DNA from: Streptomyces sp. 378
GTDB lineage: Bacteria > Actinomycetota > Actinomycetes > Streptomycetales > Streptomycetaceae
DNA: 47,655 nucleotides
Direction of reading: 5' to 3'
NCBI RefSeq assembly: GCF_030124145.1
Contig: NZ_JASKMS010000045.1
Span: forward strand, 1-47,655
The translations under genes and the position numbers were made by a program. The stretch's first letter is position 1. The number at the start of each line of letters is the position of its first letter. Shown in pieces: positions 7,644 through 16,014 of this stretch. The notes beneath the pieces were generated by a model. The model saw only the letters and a program-made list of their open reading frames with translations, did no database searches and was not told the DNA's origin.

Positions 7644-8183
7644 ATGCGTATCGCACGTCGCTCCACCACCCGCGTGGCCGCCTCCTCCCTGGTCGCCGCC
7701 GCCCTCGCACTCGTCGGTGTCCAGGCCACCGCCCACACCGCCTCGGCCACCACCCCGACGAAGGCCGCCTGCACCACGGAGAACACGAAGCTGACCGTCG
7801 AGGACGTCCGCCGGCCCATCAACCACCTGCTGCTCACAGCCACCAACACCGGAACCAAGCCCTGCAACCTCTACTACGCGCCGTACCTGGGCGCCGGCGT
7901 CGGCGCCCAGGCTCCCCTCCAGTGGCTGGAGTCCAGCAAGCCCCAGGCCGTCGTGACGCTGGCTCCCGGAGAGTCCGGGTACGCCGGCATCGGGACCTCC
8001 TCCCCCGACGGCCACAGCGGTCACACCGCCAAGACCCTGGGCGTGTCCTTCGCCAACAGGGAGGCGAACGGCTCGGTCGGCAACGCCGCGACGCTGAACC
8101 TGCCCGACGGTGGCACGTACTTCAACAGCTCCGCCTTCGTGACCTACTGGCAGAGCGACGTGTACGACGCGCTGTTCGGCTGA
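7644..8183 (+). CDS. Secreted DUF4232-like protein
   Basis: A 179-residue protein. A signal peptide (MRIARRSTTRVAASSLVAAALALVG, cleavage probably after a HTASA-type site near residue 35) precedes a compact beta-rich domain. The domain has paired Cys (AACTTEN and KPCNLYY) and the pattern LTVEDVRRP..LLLTATNTGTKPCNLYYAPYL, which resembles DUF4232 exported proteins of Streptomyces. Function is unknown. AGAAGAAAG serves as the ribosome binding site. A strong terminator follows, so it is probably monocistronic. Confidence 0.8.
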   Translation: MRIARRSTTRVAASSLVAAALALVGVQATAHTASATTPTKAACTTENTKLTVEDVRRPINHLLLTATNTGTKPCNLYYAPYLGAGVGAQAPLQWLESSKPQAVVTLAPGESGYAGIGTSSPDGHSGHTAKTLGVSFANREANGSVGNAATLNLPDGGTYFNSSAFVTYWQSDVYDALFG

Positions 8184-8196
8184 GCCGTCCGGCGTT

Positions 8197-8228
8197 CCAC
8201 GGCACCGCGCGTGGTCGCGGTGCCGTGG
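8197..8228. terminator. Terminator hairpin after the DUF4232-like gene
   Basis: CCACGGCACCGC (8197-8208) and GCGGTGCCGTGG (8217-8228) form a perfect 12-bp stem with an 8-nt loop, 14 bp after the stop codon. Confidence 0.8.
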
Positions 8229-8370
8229 GACGCGGAGCACGAAAGGCGCACCGCGCGCACGGAGCGACGTCACGGGCGTGCACCCGTGCTGCTGCCTGTC
8301 TTGCCTACCGGCCAGCCCGCACTCCACCGCGCAGCCACCCTCACCCGGTCCACGGGTGACCCGGTTCCAG

Positions 8371-8392
8371 GGCAGCGTCCTGGCACGCTGCC
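8371..8392. terminator. Terminator hairpin downstream of the TetR gene
   Basis: GGCAGCGT (8371-8378), loop CCTGGC, ACGCTGCC (8385-8392). This perfect 8-bp stem lies 28 bp beyond the minus-strand TetR stop, where transcription converges with the DUF4232-like gene. Confidence 0.55.
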
Positions 8393-8420
8393 GTGGCCGT
8401 GGCCGTGCCACTGAAGCTGA

Positions 8421-9020
8421 TCAGTCGAGGGCGTGAGCGCGGCAGGTCCGCAGAATCTCGTCGGACAGTTCGGGCTGGACGTGGCGCACCGCTCGGGCGA
8501 GCACCATCGCCCCGACCAGCGTGCTGAGCAACAGCACGGCCCGGTCCCGGACCTGGTCTGGAGTGCTCTCCTCGTCTTGCTCACGGGCCAGCTCCGCGGC
8601 GAAGCCCGCCAGATACCCCTCCACGCCGGCCGCGTACGCGCGCTGGATCGTGTCGTTGTGCCGTCCGGCGTCGGTGACCAGGGAGGCGGAGGGGCAGCCG
8701 CCGTCCGGGGCGTCGCGGTGGGCGACCGAGAGATAGTCGTCCACCACTCGCCTCAGCGGTGAGCCGGCGGGATCGCCCCCTTCCGCGACAGCCTGTTCCA
8801 GGACGCCCAGAGACGCCGCGAACGAGGCGCTGCACACCTCGGCGGCGAGATCGTCTTTGGACGCGAAGTGGTTGTAGAAGCCGCCATGGGTCAGGCCCGC
8901 TTCCTTCATCAGCTCTGCGATCCCGACGGCGTCGATGCCCTGTGCGCGGAACATGCGCCCGGCCGCCTCGACGATGTTCTGCCGATTCCTGGCCTTGTCT
9001 TCCCTGGTGATCCGCGGCAT
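8421..9020 (-). CDS. TetR/AcrR-family transcriptional regulator
   Basis: A 199-residue repressor-type protein. The N-terminal HTH spans about residues 8-55 (NRQNIVEAAGRMFRAQGIDAVGIAELMKEAGLTHGGFYNHFASKDDL), a signature of TetR proteins with the THGGFYNHF recognition helix. The remaining about 140 residues form the helical ligand domain, including the conserved GCPSASL segment near residue 107. The start at 9020 is supported by GGAGGG. It is divergent from the quinone reductase gene, 97 bp apart, and very likely controls it through the repeat at 9070-9095. Confidence 0.9.
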   Translation of the reverse strand: MPRITREDKARNRQNIVEAAGRMFRAQGIDAVGIAELMKEAGLTHGGFYNHFASKDDLAAEVCSASFAASLGVLEQAVAEGGDPAGSPLRRVVDDYLSVAHRDAPDGGCPSASLVTDAGRHNDTIQRAYAAGVEGYLAGFAAELAREQDEESTPDQVRDRAVLLLSTLVGAMVLARAVRHVQPELSDEILRTCRAHALD

Positions 9021-9046
9021 GCCCGCCCTCCGGCATCGGACTGTGA

Positions 9047-9095
9047 TTGACCGTTTCAAGGTTACCCCTCATCATTGTTTTGATGTTGGTCATCA
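9047..9095 (+). promoter_or_regulatory. Promoter and TetR operator of the divergent pair
   Basis: A candidate promoter TTGACC (9047-9052), 17-bp spacer, CATCAT (9070-9075). Overlapping it are alternating inverted half-sites CATCA (9070-9074), TGATG (9081-9085) and CATCA (9091-9095), including the perfect dyad TGATG-TTGGT-CATCA. Placement over the -10 fits repression by the adjacent TetR protein. Confidence 0.55.
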
Positions 9096-9117
9096 TTAAA
9101 AGGCGGATGGAGGAGCC

Positions 9118-9930
9118 ATGCGCGCTGTGATGCACACCCGGCAAGGGGAACCCGCACAGGTACTCACGCTGCGAGAACGGCCCGATCGGTCGCGTCCCGG
9201 CGCCGGGGAGGTCCTGGTCCGCATGCTGGTGCGGCCCGTCCATCCGGGCGACCTGGCCGGTGTTGAGGCACGGGCGGGGCCCACGGAACGGCAGCCGGAG
9301 GCCCGGATCCCCGGAGTGGAGGGGATGGGCGTCGTCGAGAGCGCCGGGGCGGACGTGCACCCGCTGCGTCCCGGTCAACGCGTGGCCGTCTTCCCGGCGC
9401 CGGGGACGTGGGCCGAGTCCGTCGTGGTCGCAGCCGACTGGGCCGTGCCGGTGGCGGACGAGGTCAGCGACGAGACCGCGGCCCTGATGCTGGTCAATCC
9501 GCTGACGCTGCTCATGCTGTACCGCGCGCTGGAAAGTGCCCTGCGCGGGCAGAAGGGCTCTGTCGTCCAGACGGCCGCCGGTTCCTCCGTCGGCCGTCTG
9601 GTCAGCGCGGCCGCGGTCCGGCACGACCTGCCCCTGATCAACCTCGTACGCAGCCAAACCGGTGCCCAGAGGGTGCGAACGCGGTACCCCACGCTGCCCG
9701 TCGTCCCGACCTGCGACGACGACTGGCGGGAGCAGGAGGAGCGGGCCCAGGACGTCGGCTTCGCATGGGACCTGGCACGGAACACACCGGACCTGCTCGA
9801 GGTCGCGGCCGGCTACGACCTCGCCGAGTTCAAGACGGCCATTCAGCACGCCCGCCGCCCGGCCAAGAGCGGAACCGTGCTGCTCACCACACCAGGGGCG
9901 ACCGACTCCGGGCTCGGGGCCGCCCGATGA
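9118..9930 (+). CDS. Zinc-type/quinone-reductase MDR protein with apparent internal deletion
   Basis: A 270-residue protein; the family is usually about 320-340. Residues about 1-115 are an intact GroES-like domain (LVRMLVRPVHPGDL, GVEGMGVVESAGADV). A partial Rossmann start follows (VVQTAAGSSVGRLVSAAA, then LINLVRSQTGAQ). The sequence then jumps from CDDDWREQ directly to the C-terminal helix region (WDLARNTPDLLEVAAGYDLAEFKTAIQHARRPAKSGTVLL). About 60 residues are missing: the distal Rossmann half and the segment usually containing ALDPVGG-type and GRG-type motifs. The deletion is in frame. NADPH binding is therefore doubtful. Start ATG 9118 with GGAGG upstream. Confidence 0.75.
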   Translation: MRAVMHTRQGEPAQVLTLRERPDRSRPGAGEVLVRMLVRPVHPGDLAGVEARAGPTERQPEARIPGVEGMGVVESAGADVHPLRPGQRVAVFPAPGTWAESVVVAADWAVPVADEVSDETAALMLVNPLTLLMLYRALESALRGQKGSVVQTAAGSSVGRLVSAAAVRHDLPLINLVRSQTGAQRVRTRYPTLPVVPTCDDDWREQEERAQDVGFAWDLARNTPDLLEVAAGYDLAEFKTAIQHARRPAKSGTVLLTTPGATDSGLGAAR

Positions 9931-10206
9931 AGGTCGGAACGCTCGGAGCCGGGACCATCGCCCAGGCCATGACCCGGTACGCGATCCGCCACGGGCACGA
10001 GGTCGTGCTCAGCAACAGCCGGGGACCCGCCTCCCTGGCTCCGCTGGTGAGGGACTCGGCGCACGCGCGGCAGCCACGACTCCTGCCCAGGCCTTTCACG
10101 GTGTTCTTGGCGTCCGCGTCGTCGCCGACGAGGAACAGCACCTGGCGCCCGGCCTCGTGGCGGGGATCGGGTGCGATGCACCGCGCGAAGGGGCGGGCTC
10201 CACGCC
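9927..10206 (+). pseudogene. Remnant of an NADPH-dependent F420 reductase-like gene with inverted 3' part
   Basis: An ATG at 9927, overlapping the previous stop, starts MKVGTLGAGTIAQAMTRYAI. It continues to about residue 40 with VVLSNSRGPASLAPLV, the N-terminal Rossmann pattern of F420-dependent NADP reductase-like proteins. After about 10060 family similarity stops on this strand. On the opposite strand, reading from about 10206 down to 10070, the sequence encodes GRQVLFLVGDDADAKNTVKGL, which looks like the C-terminal half of the same family (GRRV.FV.GDDA.AK..V). A deletion plus inversion explains this best. The plus frame has no stop and runs into the downstream oxidoreductase. Confidence 0.6.
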
Positions 10207-10286
10207 CTCAAGCAGGACTGACCCCACCCACCTGCTGGTGCTCCACGTGTCCGCGAGGAGCGCCTTTCCTCACGAAAGAGATAGTC

Positions 10287-11399
10287 ATGTCCGACCCGAC
10301 CTCGACCACTGGCACCCAGCCCCTCCTGCGGCCCGTTCGCCTGGGCGCGCTCGAACTGCCCAACCGCGTCGTCATGGCTCCCATGACGCGAGCCCGGGCC
10401 ACCAATGCCGAACTGGCCCCCACAGCCCTGCACGCCACCTACTACACGCAGCGCGCCGGTGCCGGCCTGATCATCAGCGAAGGAACCTGGGTCAGCCCGG
10501 ACGCGATCGGCTTCATCAACGTCCCCGGCATCTACACGGACGCTCAGACCGCCGGCTGGGCCAAGGTCACCGAATCCGTGCACGCCGCGGGAGGGAGGAT
10601 CGTCTCGCAGATCGGCCACGTCGGCGCCGCCTCCCACCCCGATCACCACGGAGGCCGGCTCCCCGCCGGCCCTTCGGCGATCAATCCCCAAGAGACGTCC
10701 TTCACCCCGAACGGCCCGAAGGACACGGTCACACCCCGCGCCTTGACCGCAGCGGAGATCGCCACCACGATCGGCACGTACCGGCAGGCCGCGGCCAACG
10801 CCCTGCGCGCCGGCTTCGACGGCCTGGAGATCCACGCGCAGGCATCGCACCTCGTGGCCCAGTTCCTCAACCCCCGCCTCAACCAGCGCACCGACGCCTA
10901 CGGCGGCAGCAGTGACAAGCGGGCGCAGTTCCTCCTCGACGTCATCGATGCCGTCAGCGGCGTGTGGGGCAGCGACCGCGTCGGCATCAAACTCTCCCCC
11001 TACTGGAACCGCGGGCCTGCCTTCGTCGCGGACGCCGAGGTGCTGGCCGACTACGACCTTCTCCTCAAGCGACTCAGCGACGGCGACCTGGCCTATCTCC
11101 ACCTCCTGGGCCCGGAACCCGACTCGGGCACCGACAACACGTTCACCGCGTTCACCCGCTATCGCGCCCACTACCGCGGCGCCGTCATCGCCAACCTCGG
11201 CTTCACGCAGGCGAGCGGCAACGAGCTACTCGAACGAGAGCTGGCTGACGCGGTTTCCTTCGGCGCCCCCTTCATCGCCAATCCGGACCTCGTCGACCGG
11301 CTCACCCACGGTCATCCTCTTGCCACCGGCAACCACGACACGTACTACGCCGGTGACGCCGAGGGATACACGGACTACCCCACCGTGACCGCCTCCTAG
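10287..11399 (+). CDS. Old Yellow Enzyme family alkene reductase (NemA-like)
   Basis: A 370-residue FMN oxidoreductase. Typical OYE blocks are present: NRVVMAPMTRARA (about 27-39), GAGLIISEGTWVS, the DAYGGS motif after NPRLNQRT, VGIKLSPYWN, VIANLGFT, SFGAPFIANPDL and the end GYTDYPT. Enzymes of this type reduce activated C=C bonds or nitro compounds with NAD(P)H. The usual catalytic H-x-x-N/H reads HAQASHL here, so the second residue is Ala, and the WHVGR motif is GHVGA. Own start ATG 10287 with GAAAGAG upstream, although the frame is open from 9408. It probably belongs to the TetR-controlled unit. Confidence 0.85.
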   Translation: MSDPTSTTGTQPLLRPVRLGALELPNRVVMAPMTRARATNAELAPTALHATYYTQRAGAGLIISEGTWVSPDAIGFINVPGIYTDAQTAGWAKVTESVHAAGGRIVSQIGHVGAASHPDHHGGRLPAGPSAINPQETSFTPNGPKDTVTPRALTAAEIATTIGTYRQAAANALRAGFDGLEIHAQASHLVAQFLNPRLNQRTDAYGGSSDKRAQFLLDVIDAVSGVWGSDRVGIKLSPYWNRGPAFVADAEVLADYDLLLKRLSDGDLAYLHLLGPEPDSGTDNTFTAFTRYRAHYRGAVIANLGFTQASGNELLERELADAVSFGAPFIANPDLVDRLTHGHPLATGNHDTYYAGDAEGYTDYPTVTAS

Positions 11400-11588
11400 C
11401 CAGTAGGGCTTGGTCAGATCGGCTGGGTGGTGCGTGTCCTGCGGAGGTTTCCGACTCCGGCACGGGGCAGGCCGCGGCTCGTCTGATTCCGAGCAGCAAG
11501 TCGGCCCTCATCGGTTCCCCCGGGCTCGGTTCGCACCGGGTCGCCCTGGAAGAGGGCCGGGATGCCGGGTGGCTTGCCGCTCGGGCAT

Positions 11589-11651
11589 GCCGGTGCCCTC
11601 CCCGGCCACCCCGCCGCTGTTGCGTGCGGGGAGGGTGGAGAGGGCACCGGC
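11589..11651. terminator. Long bidirectional terminator hairpin
   Basis: GCCGGTGCCCTC (11589-11600) pairs with GAGGGCACCGGC (11640-11651), a perfect 12-bp outer stem. Nested inside are CCACCC (11606-11611) and GGGTGG (11633-11638). It separates the convergent oxidoreductase and GH43 genes. The rest of 11400-11665 shows no gene. Confidence 0.75.
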
Positions 11652-11665
11652 GTTGGCGGTGTGGG

Positions 11666-13099
11666 TCAGCTCGTCACGCGGAAGGTGGCGTCGCCGCGCC
11701 CGGTCGCGTTGGCGATCGGGTCGAGCCGCAGTTCGAACGCGTAGTGGCGGATATAGCGGTCAGGGTAGTTGTAGGACTGGAACGACGACCAGGTGGAGTC
11801 GGCGAGCCCCGCGACCCGGCGGAAGGTCGCGTCCTGGGCGAACTGGCTGCTGCCGTCGTTGTAAGCGAGTCGGAAGTCGAAGTTGGAGTGCCGCAGGAAG
11901 TACCCGGGGAAGTTCACCGACTCGAAGGAGACGGTACCCGTGCCCGCGAGGCCGGTCCTGATCCGGAACTGGGAGTCCGGGCTGGTACTGACGTTCTGGT
12001 CGATGCGCACGTCGAAGTTGGAGTGCCGCACGTACCGGTCCTGGTAGTTGAACGACTGGAGCCGGTTGGCCGGTGTGTTGGGCCAGCGTGCGAGCACGCG
12101 GCTCTCCTCGGCGGCCGTCAGGTTCATGATCCAGCCGTGCCGCTTCTTCGTGCCGCCCATGTTGTAGCTGCTCGACGCCTGCTTCTGGTAGGCGGCCGGG
12201 TTGGACGGATCGCTCGTCAGAACCGGCATGTAACCGCCGCCGGTGGCGTACTGGTCGAGGTAGAGGGCCCACTGGTCGGTGCCGTTGAACTTCATCCACA
12301 TCGGTCCCTCGACCTGCGAGCCGGACAGACCGACACCGGAGAGGTTACCGAGGTGGGTCCACGTCCCCAGGATCGAGTTGCCGCCCTCCAGCGTGATCTG
12401 CCCGTCGCCGGAGGCTCGCACGTAGCGGTAGTTGCCCACGCCCGACGGGACCTCGATGATCTGCGTGTCGATGATGCCCTGGCTACCGGGCCGGTCGATG
12501 TAGACCTGCGGAGTGGTGATGCTGCGGAAGTCCGAGGTGCGGGCGTAGTAGATGCGGTGCTTCGTCACGCCGTTCAGCGGCGCGTTCGTCGCCCAGTACA
12601 GAATGTAGTCATTGCTCGCCGGGTCCCAGATCGCCTCCGGCGCCCACGCGTTGCCGGCACCGGGGATCGCGTCGGCGACGTTGAGGAGCCGGGGCTGCGA
12701 CCAGGTGACCAGGTCGGAGGACTCCCACACCACGAGGTTACGGCTGCCGTTGGTCTGGGAACTGCTCCACGTCTGCCCGCAGGAGATGCACAGGTCCGTC
12801 GCGATGATCCAGTACTTGCTGCCGTCGGGGGATCTCACGAACGCGGGGTCGCGCACACCCTTCGTTCCGACCGTGGACCGCAGCACCATCCCGCCGCCGT
12901 TGAGGTCGTTCCAGTGCAGCCCGTCCGTGCTGTGTGAGAGGTACATCTGCTGGTTGGTCGAGCCCTCCCCGGTGAAGTGCACCATCAGGTAGCCCGGATC
13001 GGCGGCCACGGCCCGCTGGGCTGTGGTCAGCGTTTGGGAGGTGAAGAGCAGACCGAGGGCGACCAACAGCGCCGCCAGCCGGGAGACAAGCACGGACAT
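11666..13099 (-). CDS. Secreted GH43 glycosidase with AbfB (CBM42-like) module
   Basis: A 477-residue protein. A signal peptide (about 1-33, LAALLVALGLLFTSQ..AVAAD) precedes a GH43 five-blade propeller (about 34-330). Its candidate catalytic residues are the Asp in GVRDPAFV (base), the Asp in GIIDTQII (pKa modulator) and the Glu in SQVEGPMW (acid). Residues about 340-477 form an AbfB domain with three beta-trefoil repeats (LQSFNYQDRYVRHSNF, FESVNFPGYFLRHSNF, FQSYNYPDRYIRHYAF), which binds arabinofuranosyl side chains in known proteins. Likely an arabinan- or arabinofuranoside-active enzyme. The ATG at 13099 follows AAAGGAAA. It is 42 bp downstream of the larger GH43 gene, so the two form an operon. 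Confidence 0.85.
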   Translation of the reverse strand: MSVLVSRLAALLVALGLLFTSQTLTTAQRAVAADPGYLMVHFTGEGSTNQQMYLSHSTDGLHWNDLNGGGMVLRSTVGTKGVRDPAFVRSPDGSKYWIIATDLCISCGQTWSSSQTNGSRNLVVWESSDLVTWSQPRLLNVADAIPGAGNAWAPEAIWDPASNDYILYWATNAPLNGVTKHRIYYARTSDFRSITTPQVYIDRPGSQGIIDTQIIEVPSGVGNYRYVRASGDGQITLEGGNSILGTWTHLGNLSGVGLSGSQVEGPMWMKFNGTDQWALYLDQYATGGGYMPVLTSDPSNPAAYQKQASSSYNMGGTKKRHGWIMNLTAAEESRVLARWPNTPANRLQSFNYQDRYVRHSNFDVRIDQNVSTSPDSQFRIRTGLAGTGTVSFESVNFPGYFLRHSNFDFRLAYNDGSSQFAQDATFRRVAGLADSTWSSFQSYNYPDRYIRHYAFELRLDPIANATGRGDATFRVTS

Positions 13100-13141
13100 A
13101 GGGCTTTTCCTTTCTTTCTGCGGCAATCCCCAGCCGGCGGA

Positions 13142-15466
13142 TCAGGCCCAGGGGCTGACCGCCCTGAAGGAGCTGTCGGCGCGGAAGGTGGCGTTGTCCT
13201 GATAGGCGTCGACGCGCAGCTCGTAGTTGTAGTGGCGGAGGTAGCGGCCGGGGTAGTTGTGCGACTCCAGGCTGACCGAGCCGGTGGCCGATCCCGGCCG
13301 GGCGCAGTAGGTGGCGTCCTGGTTGAAGAGCGTCGTGCCGTTGCTCGGGTCGAAGCGGACCCGGAAGTCCTTGTGGCGCAGATAGCGACCGGAGGAGTCA
13401 CGGAACGAGTAGCAGCTGCCGTCGGCGAGGCCGGGGACGACGGTGAAGGTGGCGCTCTGTTTGACCGCCGTGCTGGTGGAGGACGTCACCGGGTCGAGGT
13501 AGCCGAGGCTGTCGGAGCGGACGACGGCGTAGCGGCCGGGGAAGTTGACGGACTGGAGCGCGCGGGTGGTGTTGGTCGGCAGGGTGACGCCGCCGGAGAC
13601 CGGGGCGATGCTGCTGAGAGTGGGAACGACTTTCTTGATCAGGCCGCCTGTGTCGAACTGCAGCTTGTCGATGGTGGTCTCGCGGTGGGTTCCGTCGCCG
13701 CCGGGGATGGCGAAGCGGTGGTAGGCGATGTACCAGTCGTCCGTGCCCGGTACCTGCACCACGGAGTGGTGGCCGGGGCCCTTGATGCCCAGCGAGAGGT
13801 CCTTCTCCAGGATCACGCCCCGCTTGGTCCAGGGGCCGGTGGGCGAGGCGCCGGTGGCGTAGGCGACGCGGTAGTTCTCGTCGCGGGTGTCGTTCTCCGA
13901 CCACATGAGGTAGTAGGTGCCCTGGCGCTTGATGACGAAGGCGCCCTCGTTGTAGCCGCTGGGAGTGATCTCGGTGACCTTCGCGGGGTCGAAGGAGACC
14001 ATGTCGTCGTTCAGCGGGACCACGTAGGCGTGGCCGTTGCCCCAGTAGAGGTAGGACTGGCCGTCGTCGTCGGTGTAGACCGCCGGGTCGATCATCTGGC
14101 CGGCGTAGGCGCCGCGGGTGATCAGCGGCTTGCCCAGAGGGTCCGTGAACGGGCCGGTGGGCGAGTCGGAGACCGCGACGCCGATGTTCGTGTCGGCTGA
14201 GTAGTAGAAGTAGTGCTTGCCGTTCTTCGCGGTCATCGTCGGCGCCCAGGCGCGGCTGTCCGCCCAGGAGACGTCCGGGCCGAGATCCAGGATGACGCCG
14301 TGGTCCGTCCAGTGGACCAGGTCCTTGGAGGAGTACGCCTTGAACCGCGTGCCGCTCCAGCCCGCGAAGCCGTCGGTGGTCGGGTAGACGTAGTAGGTGT
14401 CGCCGAACCGGACGATGTTCGGGTCGGCGGTGAGCCCCGGAAGGACCGGGCTCCGCATGACCTGCGCCGTGACCGTCCAGGTGCGCTTGGCGCCGTCGGA
14501 GCCGGTCACCTCGTACGTCACCGGGTCGGTGAAGTCGCGCGGGGTGCCGGAGGCCGGGCTGATGGCCGCGCCCTGCGCGAGGGTGAACTGCGGGGCGAGC
14601 GCGGTGAGGTCCGTGCCCTCCTCCATCGGCAGGGTGATCCTGCTGTTGGCGTCGTCGACGAGGGCGGCGATCTTCAGGGAGGGGTGGGTGACCGCGGCGA
14701 TGCCCGTGGTGTTCCCGCTGACTTCGAGGACCTCGCCGGGTGTCAGCGCGCGGTCGTAGACCCGGAAATCGCGCATCTTGCCCTGGAAGAGCCTGTCACT
14801 GCTGTAGAGCGACTTGCCTATGTAGTCGGCGGTCGTGGTGCCGGAGCCGATGGAGCCGGGGGTGATGCCGACCGACGTGTTGCGGGCCACCTCGACGCCG
14901 TCCTGGTAGAGGACGCCCGTGGTACCGGTCTGGGTGTAGGTGACGTGCTTCCAGACCGAGCGCGGCAGCGCGGCGGCCGTCCTGGTGTTCTGCTCTGTGG
15001 AGAAGTCTCCGGAGGCGATGGCGGTCCGCAGCGAGTTGCCGGTGGCGAACAGGTACCCGTTGCCGGCGCCGTCGCTGGTGTTGCCGAAACCGTAGAGGAA
15101 GTACGGCGTGGCCTGGGCGGCGTCGATCCGCACGTCCATCGAGACGGTGATCGAGCTCATGCCGCTCATGATGTTGTCCGGCACCTTGATGTAGGTGTCG
15201 GAGCCGTTGAACGTCAGCCCTTCCGTCCCCGACCAGCCCGCGGTTCCGTTGACGGTTCCGTCGCGTCCGTTGCCGGAGGCGTCCACCGCCACGGTGCCCG
15301 AGGTGGCGTCGAGTTTGTACCAGAGGGCCAGGCCGTCGGTGATCTCCGCGGCCTGGGCGGGGGCCGACGGGCCGACGACGCCCACCAGGAGCGAGACGGC
15401 GGCGGCCACGGCGGTCAGAACGGCCGGCCGGGCTCTTCGGCGGCCCTGAGGTCCGACGCTGGGCAT
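13142..15466 (-). CDS. Secreted LamG-GH43-AbfB multidomain glycosidase
   Basis: A 774-residue exported protein. Order: signal peptide (about 1-35, ending PAQAAE); LamG/concanavalin-like module (about 40-250); a small Ig-like segment (about 255-335, ISPASGTPRDFTDPVTYEVTG); GH43 catalytic domain (about 336-605); AbfB/CBM42-like trefoil (about 630-774). The GH43 base is in LTADPNIV, the modulator Asp in QMIDPAVY and the acid Glu in YNEGAFV. Start 15466 with AGGGATG upstream, rather than the longer open frame to 15715 that overlaps the promoter. It is closely related to the N- and C-terminal parts of the giant GH43 protein at 27725-32956. First gene of its operon. Confidence 0.88.
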   Translation of the reverse strand: MPSVGPQGRRRARPAVLTAVAAAVSLLVGVVGPSAPAQAAEITDGLALWYKLDATSGTVAVDASGNGRDGTVNGTAGWSGTEGLTFNGSDTYIKVPDNIMSGMSSITVSMDVRIDAAQATPYFLYGFGNTSDGAGNGYLFATGNSLRTAIASGDFSTEQNTRTAAALPRSVWKHVTYTQTGTTGVLYQDGVEVARNTSVGITPGSIGSGTTTADYIGKSLYSSDRLFQGKMRDFRVYDRALTPGEVLEVSGNTTGIAAVTHPSLKIAALVDDANSRITLPMEEGTDLTALAPQFTLAQGAAISPASGTPRDFTDPVTYEVTGSDGAKRTWTVTAQVMRSPVLPGLTADPNIVRFGDTYYVYPTTDGFAGWSGTRFKAYSSKDLVHWTDHGVILDLGPDVSWADSRAWAPTMTAKNGKHYFYYSADTNIGVAVSDSPTGPFTDPLGKPLITRGAYAGQMIDPAVYTDDDGQSYLYWGNGHAYVVPLNDDMVSFDPAKVTEITPSGYNEGAFVIKRQGTYYLMWSENDTRDENYRVAYATGASPTGPWTKRGVILEKDLSLGIKGPGHHSVVQVPGTDDWYIAYHRFAIPGGDGTHRETTIDKLQFDTGGLIKKVVPTLSSIAPVSGGVTLPTNTTRALQSVNFPGRYAVVRSDSLGYLDPVTSSTSTAVKQSATFTVVPGLADGSCYSFRDSSGRYLRHKDFRVRFDPSNGTTLFNQDATYCARPGSATGSVSLESHNYPGRYLRHYNYELRVDAYQDNATFRADSSFRAVSPWA

Positions 15467-15559
15467 GGGCTCACATCCCTGGAAGAAGACATGCCTGAGG
15501 AGGGAGGGCGGCGAGGCCCGGTCGGCATGCACGATTCCGCCGTTGGACGTCGCGGCGTG

Positions 15560-15589
15560 AGTCTGAAGGGGGCCGTGAGTCGGCGTCAA
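15560..15589 (-). promoter_or_regulatory. Promoter of the LamG-GH43/GH43 operon
   Basis: Read on the minus strand: TTGACG (15589-15584), 18-bp spacer, CAGACT (15565-15560). The same arrangement with a near-identical upstream flank (CGGACATTGTTCG-N5-TATTGACG) occurs ahead of the giant GH43 gene. Confidence 0.5.
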
Positions 15590-15596
15590 TACCTTT

Positions 15597-15620
15597 CGAA
15601 CAATGTCCGAAGTACCGAAC
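15597..15620. promoter_or_regulatory. Shared operator, GH43 operon copy
   Basis: On the minus strand: GTTCG-N6-CGGAC (15620-15605), three bases, then a third half-site GTTCG (15601-15597). It lies directly upstream of the -35. It matches the three other copies at 16515, 26197 and 27538. Confidence 0.6.
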
Positions 15621-16014
15621 AAGCCCGACCGCTCGGACCAGTCGCGGCGTCGGCCATGGGAGCGAGGCAGCCGAGCGACCTCAGGGCCGGATGACGGGCC
15701 TGCGGCGCCCTCCACCGCACCGCGTTACCCAAACGTGATGGCCTGCTTTCGCGCAACCCCTTGACCAGCGGGAACGGAAGAACGCCATGATGACCACCGC
15801 ATTCACACGATGCGTCAGGAGTACGGCCGTGGCACACCCGAGCACACAGCAGACCTCCGCGGCCGGTTGAGCAGAACCCGCGATCACCGGAAACGGACTG
15901 CGCCTTCGAGCGCACCGAGAACATCCCGCCACGCCAACCAGCGGTCACCCGTAGCCCCCGTAAGCCCAACACGTTCCAGTCCTGCCGCCGGACAATCGCC
16001 AAGGAGGTGCGGCC

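Larger units (their letters stand above)
15467..16014. other. Intergenic region with GH43 promoter
   Basis: Holds the minus-strand promoter and operator of the GH43 operon (15560-15620). The rest of the stretch to the LacI stub at 16015 shows no convincing gene; overlapping frames are short or low quality. Confidence 0.5.

Noticed and set aside
9408..11399. Single 663-codon gene covering the whole plus frame
   Set aside because: The first part overlaps the quinone reductase gene out of frame. The oxidoreductase has its own start and ribosome binding site at 10287. The open frame from 9927 is noted as a finding instead.
15597..15609. LexA (SOS) box on the plus strand: CGAAC-AAT-GTCCG
   Set aside because: The actinobacterial SOS box needs a 4-base spacer between CGAAC and GTTCG. 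Here the spacer is three, and the neighbouring genes are not DNA repair genes.
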